NCBI GenBank assembly: GCA_019744775.1
Contig: JAIETZ010000009.1
Location: 1-64,000 of the forward strand
DNA from: Candidatus Obscuribacterales bacterium
Lineage (GTDB): Bacteria > Cyanobacteriota > Vampirovibrionia > Obscuribacterales > Obscuribacteraceae
Length of the DNA stretch: 64,000 bases
Direction of reading: 5' to 3'
The notes under the pieces are model-generated. The model ran no database searches. It saw nothing but the letters and a program-made list of their open reading frames with translations, and was not told the origin of the DNA. This document shows, piece after piece, positions 43,735 through 53,341 of this stretch; within the stretch, counting starts at the first letter, position 1; each line of letters begins with the position of its first letter. The position numbers and the translations under genes are program-made.

Positions 43735-44010
43735 TTAGCGACAATGGCTGTGGCGATGTCGTCTGTAATTGAAGTGACGGTATCGCTTCATTCGGAATTG
43801 ACGATGGCGGCGACGTTGGCCGCATTGAATTGGCTGGTAGTATCCACGCTGAGTCCAGTATGGATAGCGTCGATATGAACCAGGGCAGGAATAGTTGTCG
43901 TAACAACCAGAGTTGTTGTAACAGCCGTTATCAGCCGATGCGGGTTCAACGCTGCCAACGTTCAAGGCAAAAATCATTGTCAGAGGTAGAAGTAGTTTTG
44001 CAATGTTCAT
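43735..44010 (-). CDS. Small secreted Arg/His/Tyr-rich protein
   Basis: The 91-residue product starts at the ATG at 44010, preceded by an excellent AAGGAG 8 nt upstream; the in-frame extension to 44091 is discarded. The signal peptide is residues 1-26 (MNIAKLLLPLTMIFALNVGS, then ASA). The mature protein has an N-terminal Cys/Tyr/Asn-rich part (DNGCYNNSGCYDNYSCPG) and a strongly basic C-terminus rich in Arg, His and Tyr. Composition suggests binding of metal, nucleic acid or envelope polymers, but this is inference. It lies 28 bp after the XRE-type regulator and may be co-transcribed with it. Confidence 0.72.
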   Translation of the reverse strand: MNIAKLLLPLTMIFALNVGSVEPASADNGCYNNSGCYDNYSCPGSYRRYPYWTQRGYYQPIQCGQRRRHRQFRMKRYRHFNYRRHRHSHCR

Positions 44011-44038
44011 AATTTGACTCCTTGCAAATTCGTTGTTG

Positions 44039-44485
44039 CTATTGTTTTTTCGATTTCTTAGGCGGCTTCGCAGAAAGGCGAGCTTTTGCATTTAGGGCAC
44101 CCATTACGCGTTGCATGTAGGCAACGGTTACGTTTTGGTATGCCGTTTGCTCGTCGCTTTGAATTTTGCGAGCTTCTTCGCCTAGAAGTGCTGCCAAATC
44201 CACCTGTGATAAGCCGTGGGCTATTCGCAGGCAGACTAGTTGTTGTCCGAGTCCGACGAACTCGAAAAGTTTTGGCAGCTTTCCTTCTTTGAGTTGCTCG
44301 TAAACAGCAATATCTTTTCTTGCTGTTTTTAGCTTTCTCATATCAGGAGTCATCAGCCGCTTGCGTTCTTTGCGATTGATGCCGTCTCGTTTGTATTTTT
44401 GACTCTGTTTGATGACCTGGCTGCTTAGTTTGGTCAATTCCCTTTTAGCAGCGAGATACTCTGAGTCTGTAAGTATGAAAGACAT
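44039..44485 (-). CDS. XRE-family helix-turn-helix regulator
   Basis: The 148-residue protein has a basic helical N-terminal half (residues 1-75, likely a coiled dimerisation region). The Cro/C1-type helix-turn-helix follows at about 76-135: LVCLRIAHGLSQVDLAALLG with the typical GLSQVDLA turn, then TAYQNVTVAYMQRVMGAL. The layout (charged helix first, HTH last) resembles antitoxin-like or small regulatory XRE proteins. It sits 11 bp downstream of the intradiol dioxygenase on the same strand, so it may regulate that operon. The ATG is preceded by AGGAAG. Confidence 0.82.
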   Translation of the reverse strand: MSFILTDSEYLAAKRELTKLSSQVIKQSQKYKRDGINRKERKRLMTPDMRKLKTARKDIAVYEQLKEGKLPKLFEFVGLGQQLVCLRIAHGLSQVDLAALLGEEARKIQSDEQTAYQNVTVAYMQRVMGALNAKARLSAKPPKKSKKQ

Positions 44486-44496
44486 GCAAAGTCTTC

Positions 44497-45462
44497 CTAC
44501 AGGGATTCCAGTGTGGAGAATCGAAGCAAAGCGCTTTCTACAACGGGCGCTTCATTCTTCTCCTTCACCGTTACGACAAATTTGGCCTTGTGGAATCGCC
44601 AATGGCCGCTTCGTAAGTTGGTGTCGCGTCCTGAGATCTTTTTGCTTTCCAGATGAATGTGCAGTCTGCTGTTGCCCAGCTTCTTGTTTATCATCTGGGT
44701 GAATCTGTCCATGCCGACGCCGAGGTAGGCGGCGTCTTCATAGGCTTGCGCGATTTTCTTCATGTTTTCCGGCAAAGTGCCAACTTCGCAAGCAGCTAGA
44801 ATCATCGTTTGGTCGACAAGTCTATCGATGTTCATTTCTCGTGCGCGCTTGAGATTTGGTTTTGGCATCAGCTTGCGCATGACAAAATTGAAAACACCAA
44901 CTTGAGCGTCGGCGAATAAGAAGCTAACTACCGGTAAATAATGGACTAGGAGTTCCGGCTTGAAGAAGCCCGGTCGTTTGATGTCCAATTGATTGTACGG
45001 GTCGTCCTGGAAGTAAAGTTGTGTGATTAGCTCCGAGTATCCTTCTGCTTCGACAAGGATATGTACGTGAGCTGGTCGTGCCTCCAGTCCTTCCTCGGGA
45101 ATAGGATAATTGCCGGGACGAAGGAAAGTAAACGAATAGGAATTGCTCAGTAAAAGTGAATCAGCTTTTACGCGTCCTCGATAAGTGTGTTGTGATGGCG
45201 GTATGTCTACCGGATTGCCACTTGCGTCTTGATTGTCGTAGATGCCGTCGGGATCGGCTAGCCATACATGCACGGTTGGGTTCGGGACAATTGATCCATC
45301 GGTGGAAAAAATTTGTCCGGATAATCTATGAAGAATGCCCATTACTCCTTGCGGAGCCATGTGTGATTGCCTTGGCGAATCTAGAAGGAAATATGGTCCT
45401 TCTACTTGCCTTGGTGTGGGCATCATATGTCGAGACTTGGAAAGTGTTTTTCTCTTTGACAT
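44497..45462 (-). CDS. Intradiol ring-cleavage dioxygenase-like protein
   Basis: The 321-residue protein matches the Fe(III) intradiol dioxygenases (catechol/protocatechuate/hydroxyquinol type): PRQVEGPYFLLDS at the start, HVWLADPDGIYDN with the first Tyr ligand, TYRGRVKAD, FLRPGNYPIP with the second Tyr, and RPAHVHILVEAEGY with the two His ligands. All four iron ligands therefore seem present. The C-terminal 130 residues are an extension beyond the usual domain. The ATG at 45462 follows TTTGGAGAA at 8 nt; a TTG at 45477 is less likely. There are no other aromatic-degradation genes nearby, so the substrate is open. It is followed by an XRE regulator. Confidence 0.86.
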   Translation of the reverse strand: MSKRKTLSKSRHMMPTPRQVEGPYFLLDSPRQSHMAPQGVMGILHRLSGQIFSTDGSIVPNPTVHVWLADPDGIYDNQDASGNPVDIPPSQHTYRGRVKADSLLLSNSYSFTFLRPGNYPIPEEGLEARPAHVHILVEAEGYSELITQLYFQDDPYNQLDIKRPGFFKPELLVHYLPVVSFLFADAQVGVFNFVMRKLMPKPNLKRAREMNIDRLVDQTMILAACEVGTLPENMKKIAQAYEDAAYLGVGMDRFTQMINKKLGNSRLHIHLESKKISGRDTNLRSGHWRFHKAKFVVTVKEKNEAPVVESALLRFSTLESL

Positions 45463-45582
45463 TTTGATGTTCTCCAAAGTGGTTTTGCAGATCGGTGTTT
45501 AACCGAAGAGTCGGCTTAGTGTTTTTTACTCCTGTGGAAGCGAATTGCCGCCACGCACGTTGCAATAGCGGCTAGTTAGGGA

Positions 45583-45612
45583 AATGCAGCAGAGTATTTA
45601 CTCTGCTGCATT
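45583..45612 (-). terminator. Terminator hairpin after the GHL10 gene
   Basis: AATGCAGCAGAGTA and TACTCTGCTGCATT (45583-45596 and 45599-45612) are perfect 14-bp arms separated by two bases, placed 3 bp after the stop codon of the gene at 45616. On the minus strand only a short T-run (TTTCCC) follows, so termination efficiency is uncertain, but the hairpin is very stable. Confidence 0.75.
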
Positions 45613-45615
45613 GAC

Positions 45616-47481
45616 TTAGTCTTGATCCGGTAGCGCTGTCGTCGGTGTCAATTGCTCCCTTAGCTTTGCTTTTTGGATGGCAAAGGTAAGGACCGATTTG
45701 ACGTCATTAAGCGAGTTGGTCAAGTAGTCAACTCGCAGGCTGCGCTTTACCATTGATTCCAGGCTCAACCATTTGTTGACGGACTTTTGCAACTCTTCGA
45801 CTTTGTCCATAACGGCATCCAAGTCTTGGGATTTGCTGGAGTCGTTGACTTGCAAGAGTGCTTGTCGAACTTCTTCGACTTGCGTAAGAATCTGGCTGTC
45901 CTCTTCTTGGGTGGCCAAAACTTGTTTGCAAGTTCCGCCGGAGCATTTGTAAATGCACGCGGCGAATTCATCAAACATCAGTTGTGTGCCTCGGACTGGC
46001 TGCAAATGCGGCGAAGCAATTGCCGGTTTGCGATAAGGTCCCAGTTTGAGATATTTGATTTTCTCAACATCCAACTGGGCCGTCGCAAAACCTGTCGTAC
46101 CGAGTGCACCCATTTTGCGTGATTCGTCTATGCGATCGATTACGCCTACTCCGTCTGCAATACGGAAGTAGGGAACACTTGGGTAGACAAAGCAACCACT
46201 GCCAACGGAGCGTTTGACAAACTTGGAATCAGCAACGAAGACATCTAATGACTCGTCGTAAGTCATTGGATTGAGGGTGTCAATCCAGCCATTTTGAGTC
46301 CATGGTTCCCAGTCTTGCTGAATGATGCTCAGGCGCAATTCACGTCTGAATGCATAAACAGCAGCGGAAACAACAAGACCCGGCTTGGCTCTTTTGAGAG
46401 TCAAAGAAATGTCTTGCACAAATTTGTTGACCTTGGAAGTTTTCCAGGCTTGCCAGGCTTTTCTTGTCTGATCATCGAGATTGGACAAGTTCAAACCCGT
46501 TTCTTTTTCAAACGCAGCTCGGCTGGCTTTGTCGTATCCAACTTCTGTGCCGACTTTCTGGAAAGGAAAGCGAATGTAGTCGAGTTGAAGTCCATCGATA
46601 TCCTTGCGGGATACTTCGAGAATCATCGCCTTGAGAAATTCGCAACCGGGAATGTTGGCAGGGCTTATCCAAGTTTCCTTGTCAGCCTGAGGAGGAAAGA
46701 CAGAACCGTTGGAAGCACGCAAGGCCCAATCCGGATGCTTTTCAATGACAGGACCAGGATAATCACCTGGTTTGCCGAGCATGGGGTTGAGACCTCGATT
46801 GCCTACAGCAAAAACTCTTGCCCAGACATGGAATTCCATGCCACGCTTGCGTGCTTCTTGCAGAGCACATGCAAGCGGGTCGTATCCGGCGGCAAGCTTG
46901 GGATACTTGGGCAGTAAGTCGCTGTCGCACATGGCATATCCGCCGTTGTTGTATTCGAAATACACAACATTGAAGTGCGCTTGTTCCATTGTGTTGAACA
47001 AGTCGGTCATGCCTTTGGCGTCTTTGGTGCCGACAATTGTGCCGCGGTCAAGCCAAATGCAGCGAGCTTCAACCGCTCTGCTCGGCATAGACATGCCGTA
47101 GGACAGAGCAAATGTGCTGCGCGCTTGTCTGTATTCGTTGCGGGCTTTGTCGGCTTGATTTGCAGCAGCCGCATCGTTGAATGCTTTCTGGTGTGCTTGA
47201 GCTTGCTGCTGTGTTTTCTTCACTTCAGCCATCGGCACATCTAGATTTAGCTGTTGTGCTGTTTGAATTGAATCGGCAAGAGCCTTGGCGCGTTCGTCCA
47301 GGTCTGCGCGCATTGCCGCATAATCAACCGTGCGTTCGTCAGCAATTATCTGAGAAGCTTGGTTGTTATCAAACAACATTGGGTCTTCGGCAAACGCAGG
47401 AGACAAATTTGTTAGTGTAAGCATCGCCAATGCGAACGCCAAAGCGCGCGCGATGCCTGATTTTTTAACCAAGCTTCTCAT
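45616..47481 (-). CDS. Secreted glycosyl hydrolase-like 10 (GHL10) protein
   Basis: The 621-residue protein has a signal peptide (from the ATG at 47481: MRSLVKKS then a hydrophobic core ending SPAFA). A helical segment (about 45-135) precedes the GHL10/DUF187 TIM-barrel domain: VEARCIWLDRGTIV, HFNVVYFEYNNGGYA, GMEFHVWARVFAVGN, ISPANIPGCEFL, DGLQLDYIRFPF and DTLNPMTYDES. This is the usual layout of putative exported glycan hydrolases. The C-terminal 130 residues are helical, likely coiled coil. GGAG lies 8-9 nt before the chosen ATG; a longer frame to 47526 is discarded. Terminators flank it on both sides. The substrate is unknown, perhaps cell-wall or extracellular glycan. Confidence 0.88.
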   Translation of the reverse strand: MRSLVKKSGIARALAFALAMLTLTNLSPAFAEDPMLFDNNQASQIIADERTVDYAAMRADLDERAKALADSIQTAQQLNLDVPMAEVKKTQQQAQAHQKAFNDAAAANQADKARNEYRQARSTFALSYGMSMPSRAVEARCIWLDRGTIVGTKDAKGMTDLFNTMEQAHFNVVYFEYNNGGYAMCDSDLLPKYPKLAAGYDPLACALQEARKRGMEFHVWARVFAVGNRGLNPMLGKPGDYPGPVIEKHPDWALRASNGSVFPPQADKETWISPANIPGCEFLKAMILEVSRKDIDGLQLDYIRFPFQKVGTEVGYDKASRAAFEKETGLNLSNLDDQTRKAWQAWKTSKVNKFVQDISLTLKRAKPGLVVSAAVYAFRRELRLSIIQQDWEPWTQNGWIDTLNPMTYDESLDVFVADSKFVKRSVGSGCFVYPSVPYFRIADGVGVIDRIDESRKMGALGTTGFATAQLDVEKIKYLKLGPYRKPAIASPHLQPVRGTQLMFDEFAACIYKCSGGTCKQVLATQEEDSQILTQVEEVRQALLQVNDSSKSQDLDAVMDKVEELQKSVNKWLSLESMVKRSLRVDYLTNSLNDVKSVLTFAIQKAKLREQLTPTTALPDQD

Positions 47482-47497
47482 AGCTATTTCTCCAATT

Positions 47498-47523
47498 AAA
47501 AAGGCGCAGCCAAAGCCGCGCCT
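47498..47523 (-). terminator. Rho-independent terminator after the TPR gene at 47545
   Basis: On the minus strand AGGCGCGGC, loop TTTG, GCTGCGCCT (47502-47523) forms a 9-bp stem with one G-U pair, followed by TTTTT (47498-47502). It separates the upstream TPR gene from GHL10. Confidence 0.85.
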
Positions 47524-47544
47524 CATAGAGTTATATCGTTGAGA

Positions 47545-48426
47545 CTATTTTTTCGGAGTCTCAGGATTTTTTGTAGTTTCTTGACAGAGGTCCCTGATTT
47601 GTTGGCGGAGCTGTCGCGCTTGAGAGCCTGCGGGATGATTGCGATCGACTATTTTCAGACCTTCAACGTATAGCGTTACCGCTTTGGTCTTGTCTCCGAG
47701 TCGAAAAGCTAAATCTGCCAAGTTGTAATACGACTCGACAAGGAAATAACTGTTTTTGCCATAGATGGATACTCGGATGTTGTGTGCTCTTTCTCGCAAC
47801 TCCAATTCTTTCTGGTAGTTCTTTTGGATTTTTTGCAAGTCAGCAAGTCTGTCCAAGCAGCGAGCAACTTCGTAATTGTCCGACGATTGGGTTTCGACCT
47901 TGACGGTTACTTTTGTAGGAAGATCCGGCGGACCGAATTCTTCTGTCAACTTAAGAGCCGTCTGTAGAGCTTCCTCTGCGTGGGCGAAATCTTTAGCCGC
48001 GGTGTATGTGTCGGCCAAATCGTTGTACGTGTCGACAAGAGAGATGCCGCTTTTGCCGAGAGCTTTTTGTGTGTTGAGTAGCTCCTGGAAAATTTCAACG
48101 GCGCCTTTGTACTTGCCTTGATTTTTCATTTCGTTGGCAACGCTGCCGGCCAGTTCTCTCAGATCGCTTTCCAGTCCGCGCTCTTTTGATGTCTCCCTCA
48201 GCAGCAACACCACTTGTGGTTGTACCCGTTCAGGGTATTCCATCATGTGTTCATCCCATGCGGAGGTAATGTTCTCGCCGCGAGTCATGTCGTATTGCAC
48301 GCATGCCGGCAAGCTGTATGAAGTAATTGTGGGTGTTGCTTCCAGTGTGAAACAGGCAAGACCGAAAACAGCAGCGAACACCACTGTGATAAATGTCACA
48401 GATGAATCTCTTAACCCATTATTCAT
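47545..48426 (-). CDS. Secreted TPR-repeat protein
   Basis: From the ATG at 48426 (GGAGGT 8 nt upstream; the longer frame to 48483 is discarded) the product has 293 residues. It has an N-terminal signal peptide or anchor (SVTFITVVFAAVFGLACFTLEA). The mature part carries about four TPR-like units of the Kinesin-light-chain type: GKYKGAVEIFQELLNTQKALG, LVDTYNDLADTYTAAKDFAHAEEALQTAL, LADLQKIQKNYQKELELRERA and SYYNLADLAFRLGDKTKAVTLY. It is a protein-binding scaffold without catalytic motifs, placed just upstream of the secreted GHL10 protein but insulated by a terminator. Confidence 0.84.
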   Translation of the reverse strand: MNNGLRDSSVTFITVVFAAVFGLACFTLEATPTITSYSLPACVQYDMTRGENITSAWDEHMMEYPERVQPQVVLLLRETSKERGLESDLRELAGSVANEMKNQGKYKGAVEIFQELLNTQKALGKSGISLVDTYNDLADTYTAAKDFAHAEEALQTALKLTEEFGPPDLPTKVTVKVETQSSDNYEVARCLDRLADLQKIQKNYQKELELRERAHNIRVSIYGKNSYFLVESYYNLADLAFRLGDKTKAVTLYVEGLKIVDRNHPAGSQARQLRQQIRDLCQETTKNPETPKK

Positions 48427-48862
48427 AGGTTGACCTCCGTAAAAATAAAAAGCTGTTCCAGACCACGGCAAAACAAGCAACACGCAAAATGCTTGTCGCT
48501 TGTTTGAAAACTTGGGTGGTTACTTCTTTCGGGTTGTTCTAGAAGTTCTTATTGAATTAGTTGTGGATCTGGTATTTGAACTTACGAATTATTAGATCTA
48601 ATTGTCAAGGAAAATTAAATATAAAGCTAAGAGGGGCGGTCTTTTCGACCACGCAACGGCGGCAAAATTCGATTGGATGTGTCCTGATGTGAGTACTTGA
48701 TAATCATTCTCCAATTAGCGCGGCTCGCGAAACACGCCTTCCAGTGTCAAATTCAGCGTTGTGGATAGGAAAAATGAAGATCGCTTTGAAACAGGTTTTC
48801 ATGATTTCCAAGTTGCTAAATGCCGTGAGTAAGACGCTTATTCCAAGCGGATTGCCGAACAG
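48427..48862. other. Intergenic region between divergent TPR gene and clpC
   Basis: These 436 bases separate the start of the TPR gene from the clpC promoter. I see no supported gene. A 30-codon frame at 48774-48866 (ATG after AGGA) ends on the clpC -35 box and is too short and featureless to call. The stretch around 48545-48630 is AT-rich and may hold the minus-strand promoter. Confidence 0.5.
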
Positions 48863-48889
48863 TTGACGAGAGAGACTGTCTGTTAGAAT
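48863..48889 (+). promoter_or_regulatory. clpC promoter
   Basis: TTGACG (48863-48868) and an extended -10, TG-T-TAGAAT (48881-48889), with a short 15-nt spacer offset by the TGn element. Transcription would begin at about 48896, giving a 33-nt leader with GGGAGG at 48912-48917 before the ATG. No CIRCE or CtsR-like repeat was recognised. Confidence 0.6.
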
Positions 48890-48928
48890 GGAATCACATT
48901 AGAGGACGTTAGGGAGGCTCTGCCCAAC

Positions 48929-51463
48929 ATGTTTGAGAGGTTTACCGAAAAGGCCATTAAGGTCATCATGCTCGCGCAAGAAGAAGCGCGCCGGTTAGGC
49001 CACAATTTTGTGGGCACCGAGCAGATTCTTTTAGGGCTGATCGGCGAAGGCACAGGAATTGCCGCCAAGACTTTGAAGTCGATGGGCGTCAATTTAAAGG
49101 ACGCTCGCGTCGAAGTCGAGAAGATAATCGGTCGCGGCTCCGGATTTGTAGCTGTCGAAATTCCATTTACACCTCGAGCAAAGAGAGTTTTGGAGTTGTC
49201 CTGGGATGAAGCCAGACAACTTGGTCACAATTACATAGGTACAGAGCACCTACTACTCGGACTAATTCGTGAAGGCGAAGGCGTTGCCGCCCGCGTCTTG
49301 GAAAATCTCGGCGTCGACCTTACTAAAGTCCGCAGCCACGTCATTAGACTTTTGGGTGAAACAAGCGCTGCCACAACAGGCGGCGGCGGTGGTGGAGCAC
49401 AAACCGGCACTGGACGCTCGAAGACCCCAACATTAGATGAATTCGGCATGAACCTGACCCAGGCTGCCAGCGAAAATAGGCTGGACCCGGTTGTTGGACG
49501 TGAAAAGGAAATTGAGCGCGTTATCCAAATTTTGGGACGCCGCACCAAAAACAACCCGGTTCTAATTGGTGAGCCAGGTGTTGGTAAAACAGCTATCGCT
49601 GAGGGACTGGCAATTCGCATCACCAATGCTGATGTGCCGGATATTCTCATGGACAAGAAAATCGTCATGCTGGATATCGGACTTCTGGTTGCCGGTACAA
49701 AATACCGTGGTGAATTCGAAGAACGCTTGAAGAAGATAATGGATGAGATTCGCTCGGCCGGCAATGTAATGCTGGTCATCGACGAATTGCATACATTAAT
49801 TGGCGCAGGAGCTGCCGAAGGTGCAATTGATGCGGCAAATATCTTGAAGCCGGCACTTGCCCGTGGCGAACTACAATGTATCGGTGCCACAACAATGGAC
49901 GAGTACCGTAAGCACATTGAGCGCGATGCTGCTCTTGAGCGCCGCTTCCAGCCGGTAATCATCGATCCGCCGTCTGTGGACGAAACAATTGAAATTCTGC
50001 GCGGATTACGTCCTAAATATGAAGAGCACCACCGCTTAATCATTTCCGACGAGGCAATTGATCAAGCAGCTAAGCTCTCCGACAGATACATAAGCGACAG
50101 ATTCTTGCCGGATAAAGCTATCGACTTAGTTGACGAAGCTTCTTCCCGCGTGCGTTTGCGTGCCAGCTCTTTGCCGCCTGAAGGTAAGGAAGTTGAGCGC
50201 GAATTGCGTAAAGTTCGTCGTGATAAGGAAATGGCTATTCGCAACCAAGAGTTTGAAAAGGCCGCTTCGTTGCGTGAATCAGAAACCAAACTTTCTGAAA
50301 AGATTCGCGATATCCAAACACAATGGAAGGCCAAGCAAGAGACAGAAAAACCAACTGTTAACGGCGAAGAAGTTGCTTACGTTGTAAGCTCCTGGACAGG
50401 CATTCCTCTGTTGAAGCTAACAGAAGGCGAATCCGAGAAACTACTTCATATGTCCGATGTTCTGCACCAGCGCGTAATTGGTCAGAACGAGGCTGTTGAA
50501 GCTGTTTGTAAGGCTATCCGCAGAGCTCGCGTCGGACTGAAAAATCCAATGCGTCCTATTGGTAGCTTCATCTTCTCCGGTCCGACAGGGGTCGGTAAAA
50601 CCGAATTGGCTAAGGCTCTTGCCGGCTATTTCTTCGGCTCCGAAGATGCTCTCATTCGTATAGACATGTCCGAATTCATGGAGCATCACACCACATCTAA
50701 ATTGATCGGTTCTCCTCCAGGATACGTCGGCTACCAGGAAGGTGGCCAGCTAACCGAAGCCGTACGTCGCAAGCCGTACAGCGTGGTTCTTTTCGATGAA
50801 ATTGAAAAAGCCCATCCGGATGTATTCAACGTATTGCTGCAAATCCTTGATGACGGACGCTTGTCCGACAGTAAGGGACGCACGGTTGACTTCAAGAACA
50901 CAATTATCATCATGACCTCCAACGTTGGAGCTCAGTTTATTGATAAGACTGCTCTGCAAGTTGGCTTCCAGCAAGCTGCTAAGGACATCGAGCACACCGA
51001 GCGTTATAAGAAGATCAAGGAATTGGTAATGGATTCGATGAAGAAGACATTCCGTCCGGAATTCTTAAACCGTATCGACGAGATAATCGTATTCCAACAG
51101 CTCACCAAGGAAGAAATCCGTCGCATCGTCGACCTTATGTCGGCAGACCTACAAAGCCGCATCAAGTCGCAAGGCATGGAACTTGTCGTCACCGACGAGT
51201 GCAAGGACTTCATTGCCAAAGACGGTTACAACCCGACTTACGGTGCTCGTCCGTTGCGTCGCTCTATCCAGCGTTATCTGGAAGATGCGCTTGCTGAGCA
51301 AGTCTTGCAAGGCAAGTTCAAAGAAGGCGACACCATCACGACCATTCTTGATGGTGAAGAAGTCCACTTTGATAAGACGCCGGCGAAGAAACCGAAAGCC
51401 GAAAAGGTTGCAGCTGGTGATGATAAGTCTGAAGGAAAAGGCGACAGCTCTGAAAAGAGATAG
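48929..51463 (+). CDS. clpC: ATP-dependent Clp protease ATPase subunit ClpC
   Basis: ClpC is the AAA+ unfoldase that feeds proteins to ClpP. The 844 residues contain two Clp-N repeats (about 5-145, [22 protein letters not shown] twice in variant), a Gly-rich linker, AAA-1 with Walker A GEPGVGKT and Walker [10 protein letters not shown], a middle domain with UVR-like [18 protein letters not shown], and AAA-2 with GPTGVGKTE and [11 protein letters not shown]. The C-terminal domain ends in a charged Lys/Glu tail. The ClpP-binding loop region (IGF/L type) should lie in AAA-2 but was not pinned. It has its own promoter at 48863 and ends exactly against the convergent gene. Confidence 0.96.
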   Translation: MFERFTEKAIKVIMLAQEEARRLGHNFVGTEQILLGLIGEGTGIAAKTLKSMGVNLKDARVEVEKIIGRGSGFVAVEIPFTPRAKRVLELSWDEARQLGHNYIGTEHLLLGLIREGEGVAARVLENLGVDLTKVRSHVIRLLGETSAATTGGGGGGAQTGTGRSKTPTLDEFGMNLTQAASENRLDPVVGREKEIERVIQILGRRTKNNPVLIGEPGVGKTAIAEGLAIRITNADVPDILMDKKIVMLDIGLLVAGTKYRGEFEERLKKIMDEIRSAGNVMLVIDELHTLIGAGAAEGAIDAANILKPALARGELQCIGATTMDEYRKHIERDAALERRFQPVIIDPPSVDETIEILRGLRPKYEEHHRLIISDEAIDQAAKLSDRYISDRFLPDKAIDLVDEASSRVRLRASSLPPEGKEVERELRKVRRDKEMAIRNQEFEKAASLRESETKLSEKIRDIQTQWKAKQETEKPTVNGEEVAYVVSSWTGIPLLKLTEGESEKLLHMSDVLHQRVIGQNEAVEAVCKAIRRARVGLKNPMRPIGSFIFSGPTGVGKTELAKALAGYFFGSEDALIRIDMSEFMEHHTTSKLIGSPPGYVGYQEGGQLTEAVRRKPYSVVLFDEIEKAHPDVFNVLLQILDDGRLSDSKGRTVDFKNTIIIMTSNVGAQFIDKTALQVGFQQAAKDIEHTERYKKIKELVMDSMKKTFRPEFLNRIDEIIVFQQLTKEEIRRIVDLMSADLQSRIKSQGMELVVTDECKDFIAKDGYNPTYGARPLRRSIQRYLEDALAEQVLQGKFKEGDTITTILDGEEVHFDKTPAKKPKAEKVAAGDDKSEGKGDSSEKR

Positions 51464-52033
51464 TTAGTCCTCGAGCTTCAGCTCTCCACGCTCATATCTA
51501 TCAATTAGCTCTTTGAAGCTAGTTGTATCTTTCCTGCTCATGTATAGGTGAATGTACGGAAATTTCTTGTCAGCTATTGCAAATGCAGGCAGCTTATCCA
51601 TTAGGGCACACGCTTTGATAAAGTCTTTGCCTTCTTCGCTGCTGACCAGGGCAAAAGTCGCGCCGCCACCGAGAGAGCGTGCAAGCTCGACCATCTCGCC
51701 TTTCATTTTCTTGTCGTTGTCATCCGTTTCGCGATAAAAGAAAGTGCATAAAGGACCAGTTGTCTTGTCGACCAAGACTGCATACTCCATGCTGGTATGA
51801 ATTTGGGCGGTATGGTCTTCGGAGACCCTAACGTCAGGAATACCGGCCAATTTTTCAAAGAAGCGATTCTTAGCTGCAGCAATTCGCTCAAGCAAATTGG
51901 GCTTGTGCTCAGGCTTTGCCGCTGGTTTGTCCAGCGAATCCGCAAGAAGAAACTCGTGATTAGCCCGCTGGTTTACTTCCAGCAAGCCTTTTTCCACATC
52001 GGTTGGGCAGTCGCTTGATTCGAAGGGATACAT
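51464..52033 (-). CDS. Unrecognised soluble protein
   Basis: The 189-residue product is not a family I recognise. There is no signal peptide. After a polar N-terminus (1-45), residues about 60-185 alternate strand-like hydrophobic segments and helices (MEYAVLVDKTTGPLCTFFYRET, GGGATFALVSSEEGKDFIKA, FPYIHLYMSRKDTTSF). The pattern is compatible with a thioredoxin-like or other small alpha/beta fold, without a CxxC motif. It ends immediately at the clpC stop in convergent orientation. The function is unknown. Confidence 0.65.
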   Translation of the reverse strand: MYPFESSDCPTDVEKGLLEVNQRANHEFLLADSLDKPAAKPEHKPNLLERIAAAKNRFFEKLAGIPDVRVSEDHTAQIHTSMEYAVLVDKTTGPLCTFFYRETDDNDKKMKGEMVELARSLGGGATFALVSSEEGKDFIKACALMDKLPAFAIADKKFPYIHLYMSRKDTTSFKELIDRYERGELKLED

Positions 52034-52117
52034 TGCTACTCCAGATGGGAGCAGCCTAGCAAAATGCTAATGAAACAGACATGTGGTAATTACGAAGAAA
52101 TTACAGACGTACATGGC

Positions 52118-53341
52118 TCATTTCGCTGACTTATCCAGATGAGACACCCATATCTCTGCGGCTTTCGTGTGCTGTTCGATTCCCGAACCGAATCTTTCCA
52201 TGAGAATCTGTAGATCTTGTCTGTTTTGACCACTATCCACAACTGGTGCAAATACGACAAACTCTTGTTTGGCTGTTTTTCGCTGAAACGGAATAATTAT
52301 CTCAACGCCATTTGCGCTGTTTTTATTTTTGCTGGCATATTCCCGCACTCTAACCACGACGGTATCCCTTTTCTTGTTATCTAACGTGATAAACGCATTG
52401 AACGCTAACACTGCATTTGTTGCGCGAGAGGGGTTTTGAATCAGCCACTGCTCTCCCTTTTTTATGCCCTCCTCCATGGTGGGACATGCTAAGCGATCCA
52501 TCTTTTTGCCTTTCTTGGATTCAGACATGACAAATGGAATCAAGTCCTCCCCGTCAGCAACACAATAGATAGCATGGGCAGCCGCAAAGCCAGCCAGCTT
52601 CATGCTATCCTCCGATTCAGTTGCATCGTCCTCATTGAAGTCGAGCCATCCGTTTGATAGTGGTTTGAAACTGGGCCACCACCTGTACCAACCTCTACCG
52701 ATCACTCGTTCCTCCTTCACAAGACTAAATAACCGAGTGTCCTCGTCGAGTTTTGAATTGTCGGCCAAGACCAAAAGCTTTCCGGTAGGGACGCGAATGC
52801 TTTTCTTCTCCCCTGTTTTGATGGAAGAGCCGGTTCCGTATTCTTCGAACTTATTAGCAGGTTGCCTAGCCTCATTGCCATATTGGTTTTCGACGAAGTT
52901 CTTTCCATTTAGTACAACGCCTTTACCGCCGACGAATTCTATTTCGTCTCCCGGCAGTCCTACTACTCTTAGCGCATAAACTGCCTCGTGGGGTAGCATG
53001 GGCAAGCCCGTAAGGCGGCCAGGCACATATATGGGGCTTTGCGATGGCTCATCCACATAGTAACTTACAATTTCTCCACGAGTGTGCGCATAGCCAAATA
53101 TCCGCGACATCTTTTCAAAGACAACCCGGTCATTCCGCATTAGGGCCGGTCGCATTCTGTCTGTTGAAATCACACGTGCCTCGATAAATTGTCGGACGAA
53201 GACAAGCTTCGCTAGCAGGAGTAGCACACCTATTCCTATCAGCATAAATACGAACGAAATACGATTCACAGATAGACTCCTCGCCTGATCGGATTCTGCC
53301 GAGTTTGACGTGCTTGTTTTCCGAGTTAGGGTTACGGACAT
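52118..53341 (-). CDS. Inactive signal-peptidase-I homologue fused to an uncharacterised domain
   Basis: From the ATG at 53341 the protein has 407 residues: one transmembrane helix (28-50), then the S26 signal peptidase core. Family boxes are clear: ISTDRMRPALMRNDRVVFEK (box B), YALRVVGLPGDEIEF (box D) and LADNSKLDEDTRLF (box E). The catalytic Ser, which precedes Met in box B, is Arg62 here; the general base Lys, which precedes Arg in box D, is Leu124. Both are lost, so peptidase activity is not expected. The C-terminal domain (about 255-407, AAHAIYCVADGEDLIPFVM) is a separate uncharacterised unit. It starts 10 bp inside the preceding gene. The longer start at 53413 is not favoured. Confidence 0.78.
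   Translation of the reverse strand: MSVTLTRKTSTSNSAESDQARSLSVNRISFVFMLIGIGVLLLLAKLVFVRQFIEARVISTDRMRPALMRNDRVVFEKMSRIFGYAHTRGEIVSYYVDEPSQSPIYVPGRLTGLPMLPHEAVYALRVVGLPGDEIEFVGGKGVVLNGKNFVENQYGNEARQPANKFEEYGTGSSIKTGEKKSIRVPTGKLLVLADNSKLDEDTRLFSLVKEERVIGRGWYRWWPSFKPLSNGWLDFNEDDATESEDSMKLAGFAAAHAIYCVADGEDLIPFVMSESKKGKKMDRLACPTMEEGIKKGEQWLIQNPSRATNAVLAFNAFITLDNKKRDTVVVRVREYASKNKNSANGVEIIIPFQRKTAKQEFVVFAPVVDSGQNRQDLQILMERFGSGIEQHTKAAEIWVSHLDKSAK

Noticed and set aside
46294-46917. 207-codon frame on the plus strand opposite the GHL10 gene
   Set aside because: Shadow of a well-supported gene; no ribosome binding site, no domain.
48774-48866. 30-codon ORF with an AGGA upstream, before clpC
   Set aside because: Too short, no recognisable features, and its stop overlaps the clpC -35 box; chance ORF is more likely.
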